Part shown: positions 1 through 7,566 of the stretch, in pieces | Position numbering within the stretch: position 1 is the stretch's first letter | Layout of the letters: each line of letters opens with the position of its first letter | Assembly: GCA_015494815.1 (NCBI GenBank) | Contig: WGAK01000068.1 | Location: 1-22,146, forward strand | Direction of reading: 5' to 3' | DNA length: 22,146 bases | From: Anaerolineales bacterium | Lineage (GTDB): Bacteria > Chloroflexota > Anaerolineae > Anaerolineales > DRMV01 | Program-made: the position numbers and the translations under genes | The notes under the pieces: model-generated | What the model was told of the DNA's origin: nothing | The model's input: the letters and a program-made list of their open reading frames with translations, nothing else | Databases searched by the model: none

Positions 1-340
1 AACCGCCCACCACGAAGCCCAACACCACTTCGCGCGCGGCCGGCCGCGCGAAACGCAAGCCCCAGTCGGCCCACGAAGCCGGTTCCCAAAAGCGACCGGC
101 CAGCGCCAGGGTGAACGCGGTGGCCACGGCCGCGACGGCCGTCAACGCGCTAAACAGCCGCATATCCAGCGCGCCGGACGCGAGTTGCTGCAGCCCCGCG
201 TGGCCGCTTACCGTCCAGGCCAGCACGAGCAGCGTGCTCAGCGCGGCAGTGCTGGCCAACCAGGTCGCCGTGGTGAAGGTCAGACGCCAGGGCAGGCGCC
301 AGTGGCCCTGGGGAGTGAAGAACAAACGCCAAAGCGACAC
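1..340 (-). CDS. CPBP-type intramembrane metalloprotease, N-terminal part
   Basis: Partial gene running off the window start; 113 codons are visible. The GTG start at 340 is chosen because GGAGG (347-351) lies 6 bases upstream. The protein opens with V-S-L-W-R-L-F-F and a basic stretch, then a long hydrophobic segment (about residues 20-45) and a second one (about 65-85). A D-W-G-L-R-F segment follows, leading into another hydrophobic stretch, V-V-L-G-F-V-V-G-G. This layout (short N-terminus, two membrane helices, then a 'DLGLR...LLLG' type segment) is typical of the N-terminal third of CPBP/CAAX-type intramembrane proteases. The catalytic EExxxR and HxxxN motifs would lie outside the window, so the family call is inference. 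It could instead be another polytopic membrane protein. It is transcribed away from the rest of the window. Confidence 0.55.
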   Translation of the reverse strand, partial: MSLWRLFFTPQGHWRLPWRLTFTTATWLASTAALSTLLVLAWTVSGHAGLQQLASGALDMRLFSALTAVAAVATAFTLALAGRFWEPASWADWGLRFARPAAREVVLGFVVGG

Positions 341-379
341 CGCAATCCTCCATGAGCGGGTCTGCGAAACGCGCCGCGA

Positions 380-406
380 AGTATATCACCCCAGACGCAG
401 GTCAAA
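380..406 (-). promoter_or_regulatory. Candidate promoter of the CPBP-like gene
   Basis: On the minus strand TATACT (380-385) is preceded by TGA, giving an extended -10. TTTGAC (401-406) lies 15 bases further upstream. The spacer is short, but an extended -10 tolerates a poor -35. The implied leader to the GTG at 340 is about 30 bases. Confidence 0.45.
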
Positions 407-450
407 CCTCACGAGCCCCACGTGACAGGACTTACACAGTTAAGAAGACC

Positions 451-472
451 AACAGGCGAAAGTCGCTGTTTT
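451..472 (+). other. Small hairpin followed by four T
   Basis: AACAG (451-455) plus CGA (457-459) pairs with TCG (463-465) plus CTGTT (466-470), with a bulged G at 456 and an AAG loop. TTTT closes it at 469-472. It resembles a weak intrinsic terminator on the plus strand, but no plus-strand gene lies upstream. It abuts the interspersed repeat at 474 and may belong to that element. Confidence 0.3.
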
Positions 473-473
473 G

Positions 474-586
474 TGTCATGGCGAGAAGCCCCCTAGCGAC
501 GCTCGGGGCAGGCTCCGGCGGCGAAGCCATCCCCTCGGACAGTGGGGGAGATTGCTTCGGCGGGCTGCGCCCGCCTCGCAATGACA
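474..586. repeat. Head-to-head pair of TGTCAT-nGCGAG interspersed repeat units
   Basis: The outer ends are TGTCAT (474) and ATGACA (581-586). The left unit reads TGTCATGGCGAG and ends CGAAGCCATCCCC. The right unit, read on the minus strand, begins TGTCATTGCGAG and ends CGAAGCAATCTCCCC. Both therefore share the same start and end blocks around different GC-rich hairpin cores: GCCCC/GGGGC on the left, GCGGGC/GCCCGC on the right. From memory, TGTCATTGCGAG...CGAAGCAATC elements are scattered through the intergenic DNA of many bacterial genomes. Their mobility and function are not known to me. No ORF lies inside. Confidence 0.7.
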
Positions 587-634
587 CAGAAGCCGCGGCG
601 TAACTTCTGCACGCGAGGGAGGCCGTTAAGCAAC

Positions 635-659
635 ACCGCGCCGCAGCGGGCGGCGCGGT
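635..659 (-). terminator. GC-rich stem-loop downstream of the Cys4 protein gene
   Basis: A perfect 10-bp stem, ACCGCGCCGC (635-644) with GCGGCGCGGT (650-659) and a 5-base loop, lies 24 bases past the stop codon at 684. On the minus strand it is followed by GTTGCTTAA, so the T-tract is poor. It may work as a weak terminator or 3' end stabiliser of the rel-VKOR-small protein transcript. Confidence 0.4.
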
Positions 660-683
660 ACGATGGAGCCTGGCTCCCGTGGG

Positions 684-899
684 TTACAAGTCTTCGTCTT
701 CATCCCACAGGTCGTCGGCTTCCAATTCCTCGGCCAGCAGGTCGTCGTCCCACAAGTCCTCGTCGTCGGCGCCGACGAAGTCGCCCACCGGCTTGTAGGT
801 CAGGCAGCCCTCGTTGGGGTCCACCTCGACCACCGCCGCGGAGCAGTAGCCTTCGTCCAAGAAGATGCAGTCCTCATAAAAGCAACGAATGCGGGGCAT
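684..899 (-). CDS. Small Cys4 protein with acidic tail (DUF1540-like)
   Basis: A 71-residue protein of unknown function. The ATG at 899 is chosen over longer in-frame starts because a GGAGGGGG ribosome site sits just upstream and the longer version would overlap the VKOR gene. The N-terminal half carries C6, C11, C19 and C32 in the pattern C-x4-C-x7-C-S-A-x10-C. This is reminiscent of the small zinc-ribbon-like DUF1540 family, which has a CxxxxC...C-A-x-x-I-x-V layout. The C-terminal half (about 41-71) is almost entirely Asp, Glu, Leu and Trp, with a repeated DDLW/EDLW theme, so the tail is strongly negative and probably disordered. It starts 11 bases after the VKOR stop and is presumably co-transcribed with it. 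Metal binding by the four cysteines is inference. No signal peptide is visible, so it should be cytoplasmic. Confidence 0.75.
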   Translation of the reverse strand: MPRIRCFYEDCIFLDEGYCSAAVVEVDPNEGCLTYKPVGDFVGADDEDLWDDDLLAEELEADDLWDEDEDL

Positions 900-910
900 G
901 GCACCCCCTC

Positions 911-1369
911 CTATGCGGAGGATTCCACCTCGTCCCAAGGGGCCGAGAGCACCCGAATGATAGCCAAAACCCACAGAAAAAGCAAGACCAGGGCCGAAAC
1001 CACGCAGAAGGGGCAGATGGCGTGCAGCACCGCGACCTCGATGTAAGTGAGGTAGGCCGAGAACAGGACGCCCCACAGGGTCAGGCCAAACACGCCGTAC
1101 ACGGCCCAGGCTCGCCGCGCGGCCGGCCAACGGGGCTCAAGCCACAGCAGCGCCAGGATGAGCACATACACCCCCGCGCCCCACAGGGCCACGGGCAGGC
1201 CGAACATCTCGGCATAGGGGCTGGAGTTGACCACATCGCAATCGCCAATGCCGGCGCAGGCCGCCTCGCGATGGGCGAGTTTAATCCAGGTCAGGTACAG
1301 CGCATCCACGAGGCCCACGAGGGTGAGGGCCAGCATGAGGGCGCGGCGTCGGGCATCGGTTGCTGACAT
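911..1369 (-). CDS. Vitamin K epoxide reductase (VKOR) family protein
   Basis: A 152-residue membrane thiol oxidoreductase. Four hydrophobic segments are visible at about 10-28, 58-77, 88-107 and 115-138. The family signatures are present: loop cysteines C38 and C44, the G-D-C-D-V-V-N-S-S stretch with S50, and the active-site pair C119-P-F-C122. Bacterial VKOR takes electrons from a DsbA/thioredoxin-like partner and passes them to quinone, so it drives disulfide formation in exported proteins. No fused or adjacent thioredoxin domain is seen here. The ATG at 1369 has AGGAGG (1376-1381) 6 bases upstream. It lies 45 bases downstream of the rel stop and 11 bases ahead of the Cys4 protein gene. 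The exported cysteine-bearing protein at 8383-9084 is a plausible client, but that link is speculative. Confidence 0.93.
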   Translation of the reverse strand: MSATDARRRALMLALTLVGLVDALYLTWIKLAHREAACAGIGDCDVVNSSPYAEMFGLPVALWGAGVYVLILALLWLEPRWPAARRAWAVYGVFGLTLWGVLFSAYLTYIEVAVLHAICPFCVVSALVLLFLWVLAIIRVLSAPWDEVESSA

Positions 1370-1414
1370 TCCAGTCCTCCTGCGAAAGTCCGGTCGGCCA
1401 GAGTCGCCGGTCGG

Positions 1415-3880
1415 TCAGGCGTGTTTGCTGCGCCGCCCGCGCGGCTTGCGTTTCTTGCCCGCGCGCGGGGGCGGGGTACGGGCAGGCCCGCCGTCGGGTT
1501 GCGCGGCCCGGCCCGTCTTCAAGCGAAAGGCCCGGATGATGTTGGGCAGCGTCTCCAGGCGCACCAGAATGCGCCGCAACTCTGCGATATCGCGCACCTG
1601 CACGTGCATATCGAAAAAGGCCCGCAGGTCGTCACGGGTGTGCACCTCCGCGCCGACGATGTTGGCGCCCGTCTGGGCGATGGTCTCGGCCACATCCCGC
1701 AGCAGGCCGCGGCGGTCAATGGCCTCGATGCGAATGGGCACCGCGTAGCGCTGCTCGCGGGCCCGGGGCCCCCACGAGGCCACGATGAAGCGGCTGGGGT
1801 CGCGCATCTTCAGCGCCAGGGCCGTGGGGCAGTCGGCCCGGTGGATGGTGATGCCGCGGCCGCGCGTGACATAGCCGATGATTTCGTCGCCCGGCGCGGG
1901 GTTGCAACAGCGGGCCTTGCGCGTCAACAGGCCGTCCACCTCCTGGATGACATAGTCGCCCTGGGCCTCCTCGGTCTCCTCCCGGGGGACGAAAATGTCT
2001 TCTTCGGCCTGGGCCTCTTCACCGGCCAGGGCCCGAATCACGGCCGCAGGGTCCAGGTCGCCCCGGCCGATGGCCACATAGATGTCGGCCATGCTGGCGT
2101 AGCCCAGTTTCTGGGGCAGGGCCTCTAAGTCCGCGTCGGTCAGGCCCAGGCGGCTGAGTTCGCGCTTGAGCAGGTCTTGCCCGCGCGTCAGGTTCTCCTG
2201 CTTCTGGCGCATGCGCAGCCAGTGCCGAATCTTGGAGCGAGCCCGCTGGGTGGTGGCATAGCCCAGTTCGGGGTTCAGCCAGTCCATGCTGGGCCCCCCG
2301 GCCTTGGCCGTGATGATTTCCACCTGGTCGCCCGACTTGAGTTTGTAATTCAGCGGCACCAGTTTGCCGTTGACCTTGGCCCCCCGGCAGCGATGCCCCA
2401 CCTCGGTGTGAATGTAGTACGCGAAATCCACCGGCGTGGCCCCCGCGGGCAGGTCAATGATGTCGCCCTTGGGGGTGAACACATAGATGCGGTCCGGGAA
2501 CAAATCGCGCTTCATGCCGTCCATGAATTCCAGCGTGTCCCGGACATCTTTCTGCCATTCCAGGGCCTGGCGCACCCACTGGATTTTGCGCAGCATGGCG
2601 TCCCGGTCGTGGGGGTCTTGCACGCCCTCCTTGTAGGCCCAGTGCGCGGCGATGCCCAGTTCGGCCACCTCGTGCATCTGGCGGGTGCGGATTTGCACCT
2701 CTAAGGGCCGGCCATCGTCGAAAATCACCGTGGTGTGGAGCGACTGGTACTGGTTGTCCTTGGGCACTGCGATGTAGTCGTCGAACTCGCCGCTGATGGG
2801 CCGCCAGTGGGTGTGGATGATGCCCAGCAGGGTGTAGCACATGCCCGTTTCCATGCGGTGGATGGTGTCGGGGTCCAGGCCCTCCCGGTGCCGGGGTTTG
2901 AGTTCCACGATGAGCCGCACCCCCCGCACATCCAGAATCTGCTCGAAGGGCACCTTCTTGCGCTGCATCTTGCGGTAGATGGAATAAATGTGCTTGGGCC
3001 GGGCCTGAATGTCAATGTGATAGCGATGGTCGGTCAGGCTGCGGTAGAGCACTTCGCGCAGGTGCTCGCGAATGTATTGCAGGGCCTTCTCTCGCTCGCT
3101 GCGACGGGCCTCCAATTTGGCCGCGATTTCCCGATACTTGGTGGGGTTGACATAGCGGAAGGCCCGGTCTTCCAACTCCCATTTGACACGGCCCATGCCC
3201 AGGCGCCCGGCCAGCGGCGCGAACACATACAGCGTTTGCTCCGCGATGCGGCGGCGTTTGGCCTCGGGCAGGTGGTGCAGCGTGCGCATGTTGTGCAGAC
3301 GGTCGGCCAGTTTGATGAGGATGACCTCGGGGTCGCTGAGCATGGCGATGACAATCTTGCGAATGTTGGCATAGGTGCGCAGCCGACGCTCCATTTGCAG
3401 CGCGCGCCGCCGCTTGTCCAACGGGCCGGTCTCGCCCTCGGCCTCGGCCTCTTCCCCCTCTTGCACGGTGTGGCTCACCCGCGGCAGGGCCTTCATCTTG
3501 GTCACCCCGTCCACGAAGCGGGCCACATCCTCGCCGAATTCCCGGCGCAAGTCGTCGAGGGTGATGTCGGTGTCTTCGACCACATCGTGCAGCAGCCCGG
3601 CGGCCACCGCGGTGGGGCTCAGGTGCATCTCCGCGGCCAGGATGTGGGCCACGGCCAGGCAGTGGGTGATGTACGGCTCGCCCGAGGCCCGCGTCTGCCC
3701 CGCGTGGGCATAGGCCGCGAACCAGAACGCGCGGCGCACGAACTCCCGGTCGGCCTCGGTGTAACGGGCCGGCAGGGAGGCCATCAGGTGCTCGAACTCA
3801 GCGCGCACCTCGGGCGGCAACGCGAGGTCTTCACGCAAAGCGGCTACGACCGCGCTCAAGCCTCCGGGTTCATCGCTCAT
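1415..3880 (-). CDS. rel: Bifunctional (p)ppGpp synthetase/hydrolase Rel
   Basis: An 821-residue stringent-response enzyme that makes (p)ppGpp from ATP and GDP/GTP and also hydrolyses it. Domain order: HD hydrolase (about 45-200, with H73, H98-D99, E102-D103 and D193 in the usual metal/catalytic motifs), synthetase (about 285-410, with the DNQYQSLHTT segment and EVQIRT at 394-399), TGS (about 463-525), a helical region, a Cys/His zinc-finger-like segment (C658, C659, H680, C684) and a C-terminal ACT domain (about 712-788). The hydrolase motif is intact, so a bifunctional enzyme is expected. An acidic insert (about 138-152) and a basic Lys/Arg-rich tail are extra. The ATG at 3880 is preferred because GAGGAG (3889-3894) lies 8 bases upstream; the in-frame extension to 4000 would run through the promoter. 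It is probably the first gene of an operon with VKOR. Confidence 0.96.
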   Translation of the reverse strand: MSDEPGGLSAVVAALREDLALPPEVRAEFEHLMASLPARYTEADREFVRRAFWFAAYAHAGQTRASGEPYITHCLAVAHILAAEMHLSPTAVAAGLLHDVVEDTDITLDDLRREFGEDVARFVDGVTKMKALPRVSHTVQEGEEAEAEGETGPLDKRRRALQMERRLRTYANIRKIVIAMLSDPEVILIKLADRLHNMRTLHHLPEAKRRRIAEQTLYVFAPLAGRLGMGRVKWELEDRAFRYVNPTKYREIAAKLEARRSEREKALQYIREHLREVLYRSLTDHRYHIDIQARPKHIYSIYRKMQRKKVPFEQILDVRGVRLIVELKPRHREGLDPDTIHRMETGMCYTLLGIIHTHWRPISGEFDDYIAVPKDNQYQSLHTTVIFDDGRPLEVQIRTRQMHEVAELGIAAHWAYKEGVQDPHDRDAMLRKIQWVRQALEWQKDVRDTLEFMDGMKRDLFPDRIYVFTPKGDIIDLPAGATPVDFAYYIHTEVGHRCRGAKVNGKLVPLNYKLKSGDQVEIITAKAGGPSMDWLNPELGYATTQRARSKIRHWLRMRQKQENLTRGQDLLKRELSRLGLTDADLEALPQKLGYASMADIYVAIGRGDLDPAAVIRALAGEEAQAEEDIFVPREETEEAQGDYVIQEVDGLLTRKARCCNPAPGDEIIGYVTRGRGITIHRADCPTALALKMRDPSRFIVASWGPRAREQRYAVPIRIEAIDRRGLLRDVAETIAQTGANIVGAEVHTRDDLRAFFDMHVQVRDIAELRRILVRLETLPNIIRAFRLKTGRAAQPDGGPARTPPPRAGKKRKPRGRRSKHA

Positions 3881-3999
3881 CGCCGCATCTCCTCGACACA
3901 ACCCCATCCGTGCAGGGCGCACGCCGGGCCACAGGCGAACGCCCTCGCCGGGCCCGAACAGCCGACCGTGGGCAACCCCGTGGGATGCCGCCGTAAGCA

Positions 4000-4028
4000 A
4001 GTATATCCCACCCCGCCGGGGGATGCAA
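4000..4028 (-). promoter_or_regulatory. Candidate rel promoter
   Basis: On the minus strand TTGCAT (4023-4028) is followed, after a 17-base spacer, by TATACT (4000-4005). The -10 matches consensus at 5 of 6 positions and the -35 at the first three. Transcription would start near 3993, giving a leader of about 110 bases before the rel ATG. It is back to back with the candidate promoter of the divergent glycosyltransferase operon. Confidence 0.5.
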
Positions 4029-4065
4029 CGCGCGCGGACGCGCCGCGCGCCGCGCGGCCGTCGGG

Positions 4066-4071
4066 TATAAT
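4066..4071 (+). promoter_or_regulatory. Candidate -10 box of the glycosyltransferase-MscS operon
   Basis: A perfect TATAAT in an otherwise GC-only stretch, 63 bases before the ATG at 4135. No convincing -35 is visible 16-18 bases upstream. The context GGGTATAAT resembles the other -10 sites of this window. Confidence 0.45.
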
Positions 4072-4134
4072 ATCCGGCGTCGTGCGCCTCCCGGCCTGCA
4101 TGGGCCGCAGTCCGAATCTCGCGAGGAAAGCGCC

Positions 4135-7100
4135 ATGACCGAACCCGCTCCCCGGCCCGCGCCCCGCGCCTGGCTGGAACAACCCCTTCACCCCGCGTGG
4201 CCGCGGTTGACCCGCGGCCTGCTCCTCTTCGGGGGCCTGGTGCTGCTGGCCATCGTGACCCGCCTGGTGCACCTGGGCCAGCGGGTGATGAGCCACGACG
4301 AGAGCCTGCACACCTACTATTCGTGGCTGTTCTACCAGGGCCGCGGCTATCAGCACACCCCCATGATGCACGGCCCGTTGCAGTTCCACCTCATCGCGCT
4401 GTCCTACTTCCTCTTCGGCGACAACGACTTCACCGCGCGGCTGCCCCACGCGCTGGCGGGCATCGCCACCATCGCGTTCTTGTGGGCCTGGCGGCGCTAC
4501 CTGGGCCGCTGGGGAACGCTGTTCGCGGCCGGGCTGATGCTCATTTCGCCCTACATGCTCTACTACGCGCGCTACGCGCGCAACGAGTCCCTGGTCGCGC
4601 TGTTCGGCGTCGTGATGCTGTGGGCCTTGCTGCGCTATCTGGACACCGGCGCGGACCGCTATCTCTACGCGCTCACCGCCGCGCTGGTGCTGCACTACAC
4701 GGCCAAGGAAACCGCGTTCATCTACACCGCCCAGGCGCTGCTGTTTCTGGGTCTGGGCGTGGTGCAACGCGCCCTGACCGACCCCGATTGGCGCATTCCC
4801 CTGCGCAAACGCACCTTTTTGTTCGCCTTGCTGGCCGGGCTGGTGCTGGGCACCCTGGCCGTGCTCACCGAATTGGGCCTGGCCCGGCTGGAAGCCCAGG
4901 GCGTCACCCTGCGCGGGGCCGGCGGCGAAGCCGTGACCCGCACCCTGGGCTTCTCGCCCTACGGCCTGTTCTTCGTAGCCCTGGCCGGTCTGGTGTTCCT
5001 GGCCGCGCTGGGGCTGCTCTTCACCGGCTACGATTGGCGCCGCTTGCGAACCCTGCGCGAAACGCACCTCATCGTGTTGCAACTCAGCCTGGTCGCGCCC
5101 ATGCTGGCGCCGCTGGTCGTCAAAGCCCTGGATTTCAACCCGCTGGGCGAGGGCTGGCCCGATGTGGGCGTGTCCGCGGCCGTCGGTGCGCTGCTGGCCT
5201 TGCTGGGCGTGGGCCTGGTAGCCTGGCTGTGGGATGTGCGGCGCTGGTGGCGGCACGCGGCCTTGTTCTGGGCCGTGTTCACCGTGCTCTACACCTCGCT
5301 GTTCACCAACGGCCAGGGTTTCTTCTCGGGTCTGGGGGGTTCGCTGGGCTATTGGCTGGAGCAACAAGGCGTGCAGCGGGGCAACCAACCCTGGTATTAC
5401 TACCTGGTCATTCACATCCCGATTTACGAATATCTGCCCGCGCTGGGCTTCCTGGCGGTGGGAGGAAGTCGGCTGTGGGCCGGGCTGCGGGCGCGGGGCC
5501 GCGCGCGCATCGCACCCCCGGATACCTCCGCCGCGGCGGAACCCGCGGCGCCCACCCGGCGCATGGTAGCCTTGCTGCTCTTCTGGGGCTTCACCAGCGT
5601 GGTGGCCTACACCGTGGCCGGCGAGAAAATGCCCTGGCTCACCGTACACATCACCTGGCCCATGATTTTGCTCACCGGCTGGTGGCTGGGGCGGCAGGCC
5701 GAAGCCCTGGCCCACCAACGCGGCCATCACCGCGACCTGGCCCTGCTGCTGGCCTTGCTGGTGCTGTTCGCGCTGGCCGTGGGACGGGGCCTGGGCGTGC
5801 TCTTGGGCCCCGTGCCGCCGTTTCAGGGCAAGACCCTGGAGCAACTGCGGGCCACCGGCGAGTTCCTGCTGTTCGTCGTCGTGGCCGTGGCCGCGGGCTG
5901 GGGCGTGCTGCGGGTGAGCGCCCGGCTGCAACGGGTGGCCCTGACCCCGGCCGCGAGCCTGGCCGTCTTCGGCGTGCTGGCCGGGTTCACCTGGCACACC
6001 GCCTACCAGGCGGCCTACATCCACTACGACCAGGCCAACGAGTTCCTGGTCTATGCCCACGCCGCGCATGGCGTGCGGGTGGCCATGAATCAGATAGACC
6101 TCATCGCAGAGCGCGCCTTCGACGGCCGGGACAACCTGCCCGTGGCCTACGACGACGCGGTGTCGTGGCCCATGAGTTGGTACCTGCGCAACTACACCCA
6201 GCAGCGCTTCTACGGCGCGAACCCCGACCGCTCCCTGCGCGAGGTGCCCGTCATCCTCGTGGGCGCCAAGAATTACGCGGCCATCGAGCCCATCGTGGCC
6301 AACCGCTATGTGCGCTTCGACTATCTGCGCATGGTGTGGCCCACCGAAGACTACCGGGGCCTCACCTGGGAGCGCATCCTCAACGCCCTGCGCGACCCCG
6401 CGATGCGGGCCGCGCTGTTCCGCATCTGGCTGCACCGCGATTTCAGCCTGTACAACCAGGTCACCGGCAAAGACCTGCGGCCGTCCAACTGGAGCCCGTC
6501 GGACAGCATGCGCCTGTATGTGCGGCAGGATGTCGCGGCCAAGATGTGGGAATTCGGCCCCGCGGCCGCGCCGCCGGTGGAAAAAGACCCCTTCGAAGAC
6601 CGGCGGGTTGCGCTGACCCCCGACCAGGTCATCGGCCCCACCCTGGGCGAGGCCGGCGCGCTGCTGGCCCCGCGCGATGTGGCCGTGGCCCCCGACGGCA
6701 CGCTCTACATCGCCGACACCTACAACCATCGCATCGTGCACTGGGACCCGGCCACGGGCACCGTGCTGGCCGCCTGGGGCACGCCCGGCCCCGACACGCC
6801 GCCGCTGGAACCCGGCACCTTCAACGAGCCCTGGGGCGTGGCCGTGGCCCCCGATGGCAGTGTATGGGTCGCGGACACCTGGAACCAGCGCGTGCAGAAG
6901 TTCTCGCCCACAGGTGAATTGCTGGCCGTGGTGGACAATGTCCCCACCACCGCGACGCCGGGCTTCTACGGCCCGCGCGATGTCGCGGTGGACGCGGCCG
7001 GGCGGGTGTACATCGCAGACACGGGCAACAAGCGCATCGTCGTGGTGGATGCCAACGGCCGTTATCTGACCTCCCTGGGCGGGCCGGGCGCGGGGCCGGG

Positions 7101-7530
7101 GCAATTCGAAGAGCCTGTGGGCCTGGCCGTGGGCCCCGACGGGCGCATCTATGTGGCCGACACCTGGAACCAGCGCATTCAAGTGCTCGCCTTGACCGGC
7201 GACGACCTGCTGGCCTTCGTGCGCGCCTGGGAGGTGCCCGCCTGGTACGGCCAGGGCGTGGAGAACAAGCCCTATCTGGCCGTGGACGAGGCCGGACGGG
7301 TCTATGCGTCGGACCCCGAAGGCGGGCAGGTGCTGGTCTTCGACGACCAGGGCAACCCCCTGTTCGCCTGGGATACGGGCCCCGACGGCCCTCTGGCCGT
7401 CATCAACGGCCTGGCCACCGACCGCGACGGTCGCCTGTGGCTGGTGGAAGCCGGCGCCAACCGGGTGCTGGGCTACCGCCTGCCCGTGGCGCCCGCGGCG
7501 CCCGCCGGCGACGCCGAGCCTGCACCTTGA
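4135..7530 (+). CDS. Agl23/TIGR03663-type membrane glycosyltransferase fused to NHL repeats
   Basis: A 1131-residue protein. The first 620 or so residues are a polytopic membrane domain of the GT-C/PMT-like fold. D55-E56 follow the first helix in a S-H-D-E-S-L-H context, the position of the catalytic acidic pair in this superfamily, and a G-x-x-Q-H-T-P-M-M-H-G-P-L loop comes next. A soluble region ends near residue 807 with the L-Y-V-R-x-D-V-A-A-x-M-W-E-F-G signature I associate with the TIGR03663 family. The remainder holds six NHL-type repeats starting near 845, 901, 947, 995, 1047 and 1090, each with a D-x-x-G-x-(V/I/L)-(Y/W) core and several with (I/V)-A-D-T-x-N-x-R. Together they should form a six-bladed propeller. 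The membrane half probably transfers sugar from a lipid carrier on the outer face; substrate unknown. GAGGAAA precedes the ATG. MscS starts 36 bases downstream. Confidence 0.85.
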   Translation: MTEPAPRPAPRAWLEQPLHPAWPRLTRGLLLFGGLVLLAIVTRLVHLGQRVMSHDESLHTYYSWLFYQGRGYQHTPMMHGPLQFHLIALSYFLFGDNDFTARLPHALAGIATIAFLWAWRRYLGRWGTLFAAGLMLISPYMLYYARYARNESLVALFGVVMLWALLRYLDTGADRYLYALTAALVLHYTAKETAFIYTAQALLFLGLGVVQRALTDPDWRIPLRKRTFLFALLAGLVLGTLAVLTELGLARLEAQGVTLRGAGGEAVTRTLGFSPYGLFFVALAGLVFLAALGLLFTGYDWRRLRTLRETHLIVLQLSLVAPMLAPLVVKALDFNPLGEGWPDVGVSAAVGALLALLGVGLVAWLWDVRRWWRHAALFWAVFTVLYTSLFTNGQGFFSGLGGSLGYWLEQQGVQRGNQPWYYYLVIHIPIYEYLPALGFLAVGGSRLWAGLRARGRARIAPPDTSAAAEPAAPTRRMVALLLFWGFTSVVAYTVAGEKMPWLTVHITWPMILLTGWWLGRQAEALAHQRGHHRDLALLLALLVLFALAVGRGLGVLLGPVPPFQGKTLEQLRATGEFLLFVVVAVAAGWGVLRVSARLQRVALTPAASLAVFGVLAGFTWHTAYQAAYIHYDQANEFLVYAHAAHGVRVAMNQIDLIAERAFDGRDNLPVAYDDAVSWPMSWYLRNYTQQRFYGANPDRSLREVPVILVGAKNYAAIEPIVANRYVRFDYLRMVWPTEDYRGLTWERILNALRDPAMRAALFRIWLHRDFSLYNQVTGKDLRPSNWSPSDSMRLYVRQDVAAKMWEFGPAAAPPVEKDPFEDRRVALTPDQVIGPTLGEAGALLAPRDVAVAPDGTLYIADTYNHRIVHWDPATGTVLAAWGTPGPDTPPLEPGTFNEPWGVAVAPDGSVWVADTWNQRVQKFSPTGELLAVVDNVPTTATPGFYGPRDVAVDAAGRVYIADTGNKRIVVVDANGRYLTSLGGPGAGPGQFEEPVGLAVGPDGRIYVADTWNQRIQVLALTGDDLLAFVRAWEVPAWYGQGVENKPYLAVDEAGRVYASDPEGGQVLVFDDQGNPLFAWDTGPDGPLAVINGLATDRDGRLWLVEAGANRVLGYRLPVAPAAPAGDAEPAP

Positions 7531-7566
7531 GGCCGGCCTTCCAACCCTTCCCCCAAGGAGTGTGCG

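Noticed and set aside
3881..4000. Forty-codon N-terminal extension of Rel
   Set aside because: It would cover the candidate promoter, and the ATG at 3880 has a good ribosome site and the expected N-terminus.
2735..4138. A 467-codon plus-strand frame opposite rel
   Set aside because: Antisense to the complete Rel coding sequence, no domain, shadow composition.
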